Position numbers and translations under genes: made by a program | NCBI GenBank assembly: GCA_021372515.1 | Contig: JAJFUG010000042.1 | Span: 1 to 8,138, forward strand | DNA from: a bacterium | GTDB lineage: Bacteria > Gemmatimonadota > Glassbacteria > GWA2-58-10 | Direction of reading: 5' to 3' | Length of the DNA: 8,138 bases | The notes under the pieces: model-generated | What the model was told of the DNA's origin: nothing | What the model saw: only the letters and a program-made list of their open reading frames with translations | Database searches by the model: none | Part shown: piece by piece, positions 1-6,896 of the stretch | Layout of the letters: every line of letters begins with the position of its first letter | Position numbering within the stretch: the stretch's first letter is position 1

Positions 1-279
1 GACCAGGCCCATGGAGAGGGCTTTCATGTGCTCGTCCATCACGGTCTCGTCCCTGGTTTCCAGGTTACGGGCCACCCAGTCCACGCGCGCCCAGGCCTCG
101 GGGCGCTCCGCGGCCAGCTTTTTCAGGTAGTCGGCGCTGCCCAGAAGGCGCGGGTGTTCCTTGGAAATTTCGTGCTTCCCGGTGGCTAAGCCTGAATAAT
201 CCGGGGCTTTGGCGCCACCGGTGCAGCCGGCCAGGACCACGGCGATGAGGATGAGAATCGAGCGGACAGTGACGGTCAT
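1..279 (-). CDS. Heparinase II/III-like lipoprotein, N-terminal part (cut by window edge)
   Basis: Only the first 93 codons lie in the window; the frame is open to base 1. The protein starts MTVTVRSILILIAVVLAGC, a short basic start, a hydrophobic core and a lipobox LAGC with the lipidated cysteine at residue 19. Thr at +2 suggests the outer membrane. After a short linker, residues 33-50 carry HEISKEHPRLLGSADYLK, the same opening as the three paralogues downstream in the window coordinates (HPVPxEHPRLhG). By analogy this should be a polysaccharide lyase of the heparinase II/III superfamily with an alpha/alpha-toroid domain, but no catalytic residue is inside the window. The start is supported by AAGGAG at 292-287, 7 nt before ATG. 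It lies 244 bp after the preceding paralogue, so it may have its own promoter or be the last gene of a longer operon. After the HPRLLGS segment it diverges more from the other copies than they do from each other. Confidence 0.8.
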   Translation of the reverse strand, partial: MTVTVRSILILIAVVLAGCTGGAKAPDYSGLATGKHEISKEHPRLLGSADYLKKLAAERPEAWARVDWVARNLETRDETVMDEHMKALSMGLV

Positions 280-353
280 GCCGCGACTCCTTGCGAGGGT
301 GGAGGGGACTTTATGTGTTCAGGGTTCTGATTGTCTCATGCTGTGAACGACAA

Positions 354-392
354 CGCTTTCTATCAGTCGCTCTACCGAGAAGCGCTTCTATC
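354..392 (-). promoter_or_regulatory. Possible regulatory repeats upstream of the fourth lyase gene
   Basis: On the minus strand there are two near-identical direct repeats, GATAGAAGCG (392-383) and GATAGAAAGCG (364-354), starting 28 bp apart. The first overlaps a perfect 12-bp palindrome, AGAAGCGCTTCT (378-389). They lie about 75-115 bp before the ATG at 279, where an operator or activator site would fit. No convincing -35/-10 pair could be fixed beside them. This is a pattern seen in the sequence; its function is inferred and uncertain. Confidence 0.25.
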
Positions 393-395
393 TCT

Positions 396-449
396 TGTAG
401 GGGCGGACCCGTGTGTCCGCCCGGTCGCACACACGGGTCCGCCCCTACA
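396..449. repeat. REPIN-like element: two inverted GTAG-type REP palindromes
   Basis: Bases 396-416 and 429-449 are a perfect 21-bp inverted repeat around a 12-nt centre (417-428). The left half has the architecture of a REP sequence: GTAG (397-400), then a stem GGGCGGAC (401-408), a 6-nt loop CCGTGT (409-414) and the complementary stem GTCCGCCC (415-422). The right half, read on the minus strand, repeats GTAG, GGGCGGAC and CCGTGT, but its closing stem is degenerate (GTGCGACC, 6 of 8 matching). REPs that begin with GTAG are the known substrates of RAYT transposases (TnpA-REP, a Y1/HUH family), and two in inverted orientation form a REPIN/BIME unit. No RAYT gene is in the window. As RNA it could fold into a very stable hairpin between two lyase genes, but there is no U-run, so it is not a standard terminator. 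Confidence 0.7.
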
Positions 450-523
450 TAAACCAAAACACGCCGTCCGCCACGCATCCCGCCCGGCCCCGCGGTTTAC
501 GACGCTGTACATAAAACTGTTTA

Positions 524-2563
524 TCAGTCCTGCACCACCCGCGCGGCGAAAGGCGTCTCACCGGCGGAGGTGGCGATACTCCCGCCCAGGGTGCTCTTGG
601 TGAACACGATTGTCCGGCCCTCCAGGCTCACGCTCACCCGGTCGCCGTCCTCGCTCACCGCGGCCCGCGGGACATCCGCAACGCTGGAGTCGGCGGCGGT
701 CAGCACGTGCAGGAAAAAGTCCTCCTTGGCGGCCACTGCTGGCGTGACCTCCACCCGGCAGTCCGGGGCCTGGCCCTGGGTCTTCTCGGGCCGGAAATCG
801 CCGCCGTCGTAGCGGAACATGTCATCTCCGGAGACCAGGGTTACTTTGGCCCCGGCGGGCAGGCAGCTCTGCACGAACAGACGCCCGCGGCCGTTGGTCT
901 CCACCAGGAGGCCATCCGCCCGGCGCTCCGGGGTGGTCATGGACTGGAGCAGCCAGGTCTTCTTGAACTCCGGCTTTGTGGCGCGCACCCGGTCGAAAAT
1001 CACGAAAGTACTTGGCCGAAGGTAGACTATCTGCCTGGTGCAGAGCTCCATCTTGGCCGCGCGGTAGGAGCGGGTGAAATCTCCGGCCGTGTAGAGCCAG
1101 TCGCCGTGGTCCTCGAACGCGGACAGGTCGGCGATGTCGTAGAGGGCCTTGTTGGCGTTCCAGTCGGCGGTGTCGGCCGCGGCGCCGTTGTGGTGCGGCC
1201 AGTCGTGGTGCTGCCCGCCGTCGTTGGCGATCCGGCCCTGGAACGCGCGTATCTGCGGCCAGGTCTCGGAAGGGTCGTGCACCAGGATCGTGCTGTGTGC
1301 GATGCTGCGCAGGTGGTAGTTCACGTCATGGTCGTTGCCGAACTCGTAGTACTGGCCGCCGTCGCCCGCCAGCTCCTCATACTTGTAGACCAGGAACTGG
1401 CCGTTGTCCAGGTGCTGGTGCGCGGTGAAACGGTCACCGCACTTGAAATAGAAATAAGTGGCGTCCTCCTGCCAACTGCTGCGTGCGTACACGTATCCCG
1501 GGCCGGTGGCCACGTGGGAGAGCTTGAATTTCGACAGGTCGCCCTTGGTCACGCTCGGGTCGCGCCAGAGCATGTCCTTGTAGGCCTGGCTCATCGAGCC
1601 CGAGACTGGGGTCTGCTCGTTGAACGTGTGCACGGCCTGGTGGGCGCTGTCATCGCGGAAGAAATTGACCAGGATACGGCGCGCCGAGAGCGACTTGTCC
1701 CGGTCGCTGCCGCGGACCCGGCCCCCGCTGTCGCCCATCGGGATCGAGCGGCGGGTGTTGTTCTCGCGCAGGCCGGGGTAGCACTCGAACATGTCGGCCA
1801 GGGCGCGGTTGCGGTAGAAATCCGGGGCCGCGGCGTAGTAGTCCACGCCGGCGCAGTGACGGGCCACTTCGCAGAAAAACAGCCACTCGTATTCCCAGTA
1901 ATGGATATAGTAGCCCTCGCCGAACCCGCCACCCGCGCCGGCCAGCTCCAGGGCCGGGGCGGCGCGCTCGATGTAGTCCTTATCCAGGTCGGCCAGAATC
2001 TGCTTGGCCCGGTCGTATTCATAGTACGTCGCATAGGCGGCCAGGCCGTAGCCCCACCACTTGTAGCCGTACCAGGCGTTGTGGAACACGTGCGTCTCGC
2101 TCTGCGTGTTGGCGTCCACTGTTTCGCCGATGTACTTATAGAATTTGTCCTTCTGCTCCTGGCTCCAGAGCGGGTGGCAGAGGTCGTAGACCAGTGCGCA
2201 GTTGGCCATGTCGTGGCCGAAAGTGACATGGCCCGAGCGGACCGGGGCCTCGATGATCTTCATGGCCATGTCCAGGGCTTTGTGCCCGGCCGAGTCGTTC
2301 TGCTCGATGGCGTAGAGCAGGGAGGCCGAGGTCATCATTTCGTGGTCGCCGGCGGGCATGTTTTCCAGCACCACCCGGCGCATGCGGCCGTAGTCGTTGG
2401 CGTGAAGACGGGCCATCTCCTGGAGTTCGCGCGCCGAGCCCAACAAGCGCGGGTGCTCACGCGGCACCGGGTGCGGGCCGCCGGTCAGTCCGCCGCCAGA
2501 ACAGGCCAGCAGGGGAAACAGAATGAGCGGGACAAGGGCCAGAATTGTGCGCAGTCGATACAT
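524..2563 (-). CDS. Heparinase II/III-like polysaccharide lyase, lipoprotein
   Basis: This 679-aa protein probably cleaves a uronic-acid-containing polysaccharide by beta-elimination at the cell surface or in the periplasm; the substrate is unknown. Residues 1-21 form a lipoprotein signal ending FPLLAC (lipidated Cys21, Ser at +2). Residues about 31-330 form the helical toroid, starting HPVPREHPRLLGS. Residues about 350 to the end form the heparinase II/III-type beta domain. Candidate active-site residues are His161 (FHN), Tyr218/219 (EGYY) and His382 of HQH. His384 and Asp401 (AGDGG) are candidate metal ligands. The spacing resembles Pedobacter heparinase II (His202, Tyr257, His406, zinc ligands His408 and Asp424, from memory), so the assignment is inference. 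Also conserved are MGDSGGR (276-282), IAHS (421-424) and DWPHHNG (454-460). The start is set by AAGGAG at 2576-2571, 7 nt upstream. It follows the previous lyase by 30 nt and is probably co-transcribed with it. Confidence 0.9.
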   Translation of the reverse strand: MYRLRTILALVPLILFPLLACSGGGLTGGPHPVPREHPRLLGSARELQEMARLHANDYGRMRRVVLENMPAGDHEMMTSASLLYAIEQNDSAGHKALDMAMKIIEAPVRSGHVTFGHDMANCALVYDLCHPLWSQEQKDKFYKYIGETVDANTQSETHVFHNAWYGYKWWGYGLAAYATYYEYDRAKQILADLDKDYIERAAPALELAGAGGGFGEGYYIHYWEYEWLFFCEVARHCAGVDYYAAAPDFYRNRALADMFECYPGLRENNTRRSIPMGDSGGRVRGSDRDKSLSARRILVNFFRDDSAHQAVHTFNEQTPVSGSMSQAYKDMLWRDPSVTKGDLSKFKLSHVATGPGYVYARSSWQEDATYFYFKCGDRFTAHQHLDNGQFLVYKYEELAGDGGQYYEFGNDHDVNYHLRSIAHSTILVHDPSETWPQIRAFQGRIANDGGQHHDWPHHNGAAADTADWNANKALYDIADLSAFEDHGDWLYTAGDFTRSYRAAKMELCTRQIVYLRPSTFVIFDRVRATKPEFKKTWLLQSMTTPERRADGLLVETNGRGRLFVQSCLPAGAKVTLVSGDDMFRYDGGDFRPEKTQGQAPDCRVEVTPAVAAKEDFFLHVLTAADSSVADVPRAAVSEDGDRVSVSLEGRTIVFTKSTLGGSIATSAGETPFAARVVQD

Positions 2564-2593
2564 GTCGTCTCTCCTTGGAAGTGTTCCCGATCC

Positions 2594-4624
2594 TCAGTCT
2601 ACGATCCCGTCGGCGAGCGGAGTGCTCTTTCCCTTGATCTCCACGGCTCCGCCGACTTTCGCTTTCTCGAATGTCACGCTGGTGTCTCCTATCCGCACCC
2701 GCACCTCTTTCTTGGTCTCCTCGACCACTGCCGCCGGTACATCCTCGACCCCGGAGTCCGTGGCGGTGAGCACGTGCAGGAAACAGTCCTCCCGCGCGGC
2801 CCTGGAGGGCGAGACCTCCACCCGGCACTCCGGCGCCGGGCCGACATCGTGCAGGGGCAAGTGCGCCACCCCGTCGATCCGGTACAACGCATCCCCAGAA
2901 ACGAGATTGACCCTGGCCCCGGCGGGAAGGCAGCTCTGGACGAACAGACGGCCCTTGCCGTTATCCAGCACCAGGCGGCCGTCCCCCAGCCGCTGAGGAA
3001 CTTTCATCGCCTGGAGCAGCCAGGTCTTGGCGTACTCGGGCCGGGTGCTTTTCACCCGGTCGAAAATGATAAAGGTCCCGGGCCGCAGGAACACGATCTG
3101 GCGGGTGAAACACTCCAGCTTGCTCCTGCGGTAGGCCCGGCTGCAATCCCCGGCCGTGTAGAGGTAATCCCCCTTGTCCTCGAATGCGATCAGCCGGGCG
3201 GTGTCGTACAGCTCGGGGTGGCCCAGGAAATCGGCGGCATCCTGCACGGCGCCGTTGTGGTGTGGCCAGTCGTGGTGCTGGCCGCCGTCATTGGCTATCG
3301 CCCCGGCATAGGCCCGGATGTGGGGCCAGGTCTCGGCGGGGTCTTTCACGAGCAGCGTGCTGTGGGCGATGCTGCGGCAGAGGTAGTTGACCTCGTGGTC
3401 CGTGGAGAAGCCATAAAACTGGCCGCCGTCGCCCGCCAGCTCTCCGCCCTTGTAGATATCGAAATGCCCGGCATCCAGGTGCTGGTGGCTGGTGAACCGC
3501 GGCCCGCACTTGAAGAAGAAATAGGTCGCGTCCTGCTCCCAACTGCTGCGAGCGTAGACAAACCCCGGCCCGCGCGACAGATGCGAGAGCTTGAGCGAGT
3601 CGAGGCCGCCGGGCGTGACAGTGGTGTCGTTCCAGAGGAAATCCATGAACGCGTAGAGCGGCTGGCCGAGCGTCGGGGTGCCCCGGTCGAACGCCGCCAC
3701 GGCCCGGTGGGACGGGTCATCGCGGAAACGGGCGGCCAGGATACGGCGGCAGGTCAGGTCGTGGTCGCGCTCCCAGAGGTAGATCCGTCCGCCGCTGTCG
3801 CCCATGGGCGCCAGGTGACGGGTCCCGCGCTCCTCTATTCCAGGATAGCACTCGAACATACTGGCCACGGCACGCTGGCCCAGAAATTCCGGGCTTTCGG
3901 CGAACCAGTCCAGGCCCTCCAGGCGAAGGGCGATGTCACAGTAGATCAGCCACTGGAATGTCCAGTAGTGCACGTAGTAGCCCTCGGCCCAGCCGCCGCC
4001 GTCACCGGCGAGACGCCAGGCGGGCAGCACGCGCGCGCGTATCTCTTTCTCCAGGGCGGCCAGTATCTCCGGGGCGCGCGGGTTCTCGTAGTAGGTGGCG
4101 TAACAGGCCACGGCTATCCCGGCGTTCTTGTAGCTGTAGAACCCGTTATGGAATACGGATAACTCGCTGCCGGTGTTGGCGTCGATAGTGCGGTTCATGT
4201 AGCCGATAAATTCTGCCGCCTCGGAGTCGGTCCAGGCGGCGCGGCAATAGTCGAACACCACCGCGCAGTTGGCCAGGTCGATCCCGAAAGTCTGATGCCC
4301 CACCCGGATCGATCCGCGCACCAGCTTGAGCGCCCGCTCCACCGCAGCCCGGGCCAGGTCGGTGTCCGCGGTCACGGCGGCGGCCAGGGCCGCGCTGAAC
4401 AGGTATTCCTGATCGCCGCCCTGGGCTTCGAGCGCGGTCTCGTCCATGCGGATGAAAGCCTCATGACGCTGTGCCGCCAGTTCGCGCAGGCGCTCTACGC
4501 CGCCGAACAGGCGCGGGTGCTCGCGCGGCACGGGATGGCGCTCGGCGCGAACGGCCCCGGCCAGGAGAAAGACCAACCCCAGTCCGGCCAGGCATGTCAT
4601 CTTGATCGAACGGATCGATATCAT
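2594..4624 (-). CDS. Heparinase II/III-like polysaccharide lyase, secreted
   Basis: This 676-aa paralogue is the middle gene of the operon and a predicted exported lyase. Residues 1-27 (MISIRSIKMTCLAG to AVRA) are a Sec signal peptide with likely cleavage at AVRA|ER and no lipobox. The helical domain opens at HPVPREHPRLFGG (30-42). Candidate catalytic and metal residues are all present: His159 (FHN), Tyr216/217 (EGYY), His380 and His382 (HQH), Asp399 (AGDGG) and His421 (IAHS). The PMGDSGGR and DWPHHNG motifs are kept. Unlike its neighbours it has KNAGIAV at 166-172 where they have K-x-WGYGL, losing two aromatic residues close after the FHN motif. The frame is open upstream to 4879, but that extension overlaps the previous gene and has no export-signal character. 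The start at 4624 has GGAGG 6 nt upstream and gives a proper signal peptide. Met9 is a less likely alternative start. Confidence 0.9.
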   Translation of the reverse strand: MISIRSIKMTCLAGLGLVFLLAGAVRAERHPVPREHPRLFGGVERLRELAAQRHEAFIRMDETALEAQGGDQEYLFSAALAAAVTADTDLARAAVERALKLVRGSIRVGHQTFGIDLANCAVVFDYCRAAWTDSEAAEFIGYMNRTIDANTGSELSVFHNGFYSYKNAGIAVACYATYYENPRAPEILAALEKEIRARVLPAWRLAGDGGGWAEGYYVHYWTFQWLIYCDIALRLEGLDWFAESPEFLGQRAVASMFECYPGIEERGTRHLAPMGDSGGRIYLWERDHDLTCRRILAARFRDDPSHRAVAAFDRGTPTLGQPLYAFMDFLWNDTTVTPGGLDSLKLSHLSRGPGFVYARSSWEQDATYFFFKCGPRFTSHQHLDAGHFDIYKGGELAGDGGQFYGFSTDHEVNYLCRSIAHSTLLVKDPAETWPHIRAYAGAIANDGGQHHDWPHHNGAVQDAADFLGHPELYDTARLIAFEDKGDYLYTAGDCSRAYRRSKLECFTRQIVFLRPGTFIIFDRVKSTRPEYAKTWLLQAMKVPQRLGDGRLVLDNGKGRLFVQSCLPAGARVNLVSGDALYRIDGVAHLPLHDVGPAPECRVEVSPSRAAREDCFLHVLTATDSGVEDVPAAVVEETKKEVRVRIGDTSVTFEKAKVGGAVEIKGKSTPLADGIVD

Positions 4625-4630
4625 ATACAG

Positions 4631-4635
4631 CCTCC
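4631..4635 (-). promoter_or_regulatory. Ribosome binding site that fixes the start of the middle lyase
   Basis: GGAGG on the minus strand (4635-4631) stands 6 nt before ATG 4624 and just after the stop codon of the preceding lyase (4641-4639). It lies wholly inside the 14-nt gap, so translation of the two genes may be coupled. It decides for a 676-aa product over the longer 761-aa open frame. Confidence 0.8.
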
Positions 4636-4638
4636 GTC

Positions 4639-6690
4639 TCAATCCACGTTGACTTTCAGCTCCAGGGGGAACTCGCCCTGCGGGCCCCGGATCACTCCGC
4701 CGTCGTGCGCCTTCTCGAAGCTCACGCTCCAGCCGCCCTCCAGGGAGACAGTGACCCGCTCTTTGCCGTCGCTGAGCATGGCCGCCGGAACAGTCTCCAC
4801 CCCGCTGTCCGTGGCTGTGAGCACGTGCAGGAAATAGTCCTGCTTCTGGGGCGTGGGCGGCGAGACCTCCACCCGGCACTGCACGGAGCGGCCGATCTCG
4901 CGCTCCGGCGGGCAGGACCAGCCATCCACCACGTACAGCTCCGGCCCGGAGACCAGTTTCTGCGTGGCTTTCTGCGGCAGAAGGCTCTGCACGAACAGCC
5001 GCCCGCGGCCGTTGGTCAGAACCAGGGCGCCGCTCTCCCGCCTCTCGGGCACTGTCATGGCCTGGAGGAGCCAGGTCTTGGCATACTCGGGCCGGGTGCT
5101 TCTCACCCGGTCGAAAATCACGAAAGTGCCGGGGCGAAGGTAGACAATCTGACGGGTGTATTGCTCGAGCTTTTTCTTCGAGTAGGAGCGGGTCAGGTCG
5201 CCGGCGGTGTAGAGCCAGCTCCCGTGGTCGTCAAAAGCGTTCAGGTCGGCGATGTCGTAGAGGGCGGCGTTTTTGGCCCAGTCCAGCGAATCCAGCACCG
5301 AGCCGTTGTGGTGCGGCCAGGAGTGCGTCTGGCCGCCGTCGTTGACCATCCGCCCGCTCCAGGCGCGTATGTTGCTCCAAGCCTCGGACGGGTCCTTGAT
5401 CAGCATGGTATTATGGGCGATGGTGCGGCAGTAGTAGTTGACCGCGTGGTTGCCCTCGAACGTGTCATATACGCCGCCATCCCCGGCCAGCTCCTCGTGC
5501 TTGAAGATCAGGAAATGGCCGTTGTCCAGGTGCTGGTGCGCGGTGAAACGGTCGCCGGCCTTGAAGAAGAAATAGGTCGCGTCCTCATCCCAACTGCTGC
5601 GCGCGCTGACAAACCCCGCGCCAGGACTGACATGGCTGAGCCGGAAGGACTTGAGATCGCCCGCGGGGACAGTGGTGTCGCGCCAGAGGAAATCCTTGTA
5701 GGCGTTCACGCTGGAGCCGATAAGCGGCGTGGTCTCGTTGAACGCGTGTACGACTTGATTATCCGGGTCGTCGCGGAAACGGTTGACCAGGATACGCCGC
5801 GCGCAGAGCGCCTTGTCCCGCTCCGCGGTGAACACGTCCCCGCGTCCGTCGCCCATGGGCACGGGCCGCCGCGAGGCGTAGGCCCCGATCCCGGGGTAGG
5901 TCTCGAACATTGAGGCCACGGCGCGGTGGCCCAGGAACTCGGGCGCGGCGCCGAAATAGTCCACCCCCTCCACCCGCCGGGCGCACTCGCAGAAAAACAT
6001 CCACTCGTAGCTCCAGTAGTTTATGTAGTAGCCCTCGGCCCAGCCCCCGCCCGCACCGGCCATGCGGTAGGCGGGCAGCACCATCTCCTGGTAATCGTTC
6101 TCCAACTTGTCGTGGATCGCCTGCGCCCGGTCGTACTCGTAGTAAGTGGCGTAGGCCGCCAGACCGTAGCCCCAATGCTTGTAGCTGTACCAGGCGTTGT
6201 GGAACACGGATGGCTCGCTCTCCACGTTCGCCTCGACCGTACGGCTGATATAGTCGTGGAATTTCTGCCTCTGTTCCGGGGTCCAGAGCGGCCAGCACAG
6301 GTCGTAGACCAGGGCGCAGTTGGCCAGGATGTCGCCGAAACGGGTGTGGCCGACCAGGATCGGGTCGTCGATGTGCTTCAGGGCGATCTTCACCGCCTCG
6401 CGGCCCCAGTTCTCGGCCGAGGGACCGTCGATGGCGTAGACCAGAGCGCAGGAGAGCATGCGCTCGTGGTCGCCGCCCTCGCGCTGGGTCACGATCTCGC
6501 TCATCCGGGTGTAGGCCTCGGGACGCTCGCGGGCGAGCTGGCGAAGGTATTCGGCGCTGCCCAGAAGGCGCGGGTGCTCGTGCGGGACAGGGTGACGGTC
6601 CCGGTCGAAAACCGTGGCCGCTCCAAGCGGAGAAAAGCTCAGCAGGAAAGCGAAAACAAACAGGAACTGGCACGGACGGATCAGTTTCAT
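4639..6690 (-). CDS. Heparinase II/III-like polysaccharide lyase, secreted, first gene of operon
   Basis: This 683-aa protein is a predicted exported lyase of the heparinase II/III superfamily; its substrate is unknown. Residues 1-25 are a signal peptide (MKLIRPCQFLFVFAFLL, ending PLGAA|TVF). The toroid domain starts HPVPHEHPRLLGS (33-45). Candidate active-site residues are His164 (FHN), Tyr221/222 (EGYY) and His385/His387 (HQH), with Asp404 (AGDGG) and His426 (IAHN). The C-terminal beta domain contains TRQIVYLRPGTFVIFDRVR (512-530) and FLHVLTATDS (620-629), nearly identical in all three full copies. It differs from the other two at several conserved spots: PMGDGRGD for PMGDSGGR, KAGD for KCGx, SWPHHNG for DWPHHNG, and LLPQK for CLPAG. 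The frame is open up to 6795, but Met at 6690 gives the signal peptide and has GGGAG at 6704-6700, 9 nt upstream. No clear minus-strand promoter was found; the AT-rich stretch at about 6762-6806 is the likeliest place. Confidence 0.9.
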   Translation of the reverse strand: MKLIRPCQFLFVFAFLLSFSPLGAATVFDRDRHPVPHEHPRLLGSAEYLRQLARERPEAYTRMSEIVTQREGGDHERMLSCALVYAIDGPSAENWGREAVKIALKHIDDPILVGHTRFGDILANCALVYDLCWPLWTPEQRQKFHDYISRTVEANVESEPSVFHNAWYSYKHWGYGLAAYATYYEYDRAQAIHDKLENDYQEMVLPAYRMAGAGGGWAEGYYINYWSYEWMFFCECARRVEGVDYFGAAPEFLGHRAVASMFETYPGIGAYASRRPVPMGDGRGDVFTAERDKALCARRILVNRFRDDPDNQVVHAFNETTPLIGSSVNAYKDFLWRDTTVPAGDLKSFRLSHVSPGAGFVSARSSWDEDATYFFFKAGDRFTAHQHLDNGHFLIFKHEELAGDGGVYDTFEGNHAVNYYCRTIAHNTMLIKDPSEAWSNIRAWSGRMVNDGGQTHSWPHHNGSVLDSLDWAKNAALYDIADLNAFDDHGSWLYTAGDLTRSYSKKKLEQYTRQIVYLRPGTFVIFDRVRSTRPEYAKTWLLQAMTVPERRESGALVLTNGRGRLFVQSLLPQKATQKLVSGPELYVVDGWSCPPEREIGRSVQCRVEVSPPTPQKQDYFLHVLTATDSGVETVPAAMLSDGKERVTVSLEGGWSVSFEKAHDGGVIRGPQGEFPLELKVNVD

Positions 6691-6699
6691 CTCGGGTTT

Positions 6700-6704
6700 C
6701 TCCC
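6700..6704 (-). promoter_or_regulatory. Ribosome binding site of the first lyase gene
   Basis: GGGAG on the minus strand (6704-6700) lies 9 nt before ATG 6690. It is weaker than the sites of the other genes. Together with the signal peptide it favours this start over the ATG at 6795, whose extra 35 residues are polar and would bury the export signal. Confidence 0.6.
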
Positions 6705-6832
6705 GGCTCGGACTGGGGTTCGCGTGCTCGATTCCGCCGTCATTCGTGTTGTGGGGATGGAGTTTAAATCTTGAATGTCCGGTCGGTTTTAGCAACAGGT
6801 TTTTTGGCGGACCAACCCGGCTGCACGGGCAG

Positions 6833-6859
6833 TTTCGCGGAAACCGGGCCTTTCGCGAA
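6833..6859. promoter_or_regulatory. Paired TTTCGCG sites, possible operator or activator site
   Basis: TTTCGCG occurs at 6833-6839 and again at 6851-6857, starting 18 bp apart. The first sits in a gapped palindrome, TTTC-GCG-GAAA (6833-6843). The second contains the perfect palindrome TTCGCGAA (6852-6859). The pair ends just before the -35 box of the plus-strand promoter, where a regulator controlling one or both divergent units could bind. The function is inferred from pattern and position only. Confidence 0.3.
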
Positions 6860-6865
6860 TTTTCC

Positions 6866-6896
6866 TTGACTGTGCCGGAGGAAAACCCTGTATTAA
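6866..6896 (+). promoter_or_regulatory. Sigma70-like promoter of the TIM-barrel gene
   Basis: TTGACT at 6866-6871 matches five of six positions of the -35 consensus. A TATTAA -10 candidate lies at 6891-6896 (spacer 19), and an overlapping TGTATT at 6889-6894 gives the usual 17-bp spacer. Each -10 candidate matches four of six positions. Transcription would start near 6901-6904, giving a leader of about 50 nt before ATG 6954. It lies in the only AT-rich part of a GC-rich intergenic region. Confidence 0.5.

Noticed and set aside
396-449. The inverted repeat as a CRISPR unit or intrinsic terminator.
   Set aside because: There is one unit only with no spacer series, and no T-run follows either arm; the GTAG-plus-palindrome form fits a REP doublet better.
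511-524. Short hairpin ATAAA-ACTG-TTTAT at the end of the third lyase gene.
   Set aside because: A 5-bp AT-only stem is too weak for a terminator and is expected by chance.
331-603. A 90-codon plus-strand frame through the intergenic gap.
   Set aside because: It is made largely of the palindromic element and the antisense end of the lyase gene, with no ribosome binding site and no protein-like features.
707-4162. A 1151-codon open frame on the plus strand, antisense to two lyase genes.
   Set aside because: It runs across both antisense genes and their intergenic gap, its composition is rich in Val, Gly and Ala with no recognisable domain, and homologous antisense frames appear opposite the other lyase copy (4705-5913 and 5926-6774). 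It follows from strong GC-rich codon bias on the coding strand.
4625-4879. N-terminal extension of the middle lyase to 761 aa.
   Set aside because: The extra 85 codons overlap the preceding gene, are rich in Arg and Gly, and would place the signal peptide inside the protein. The ATG at 4624 has a good ribosome binding site.
5926-6774. A 282-codon plus-strand open frame opposite the first lyase.
   Set aside because: It is an antisense shadow in the same register as the other antisense frames; the minus-strand protein has clear motifs and a signal peptide.
6691-6795. N-terminal extension of the first lyase to 718 aa.
   Set aside because: The added 35 residues are polar and precede a complete signal peptide that begins at the ATG at 6690.
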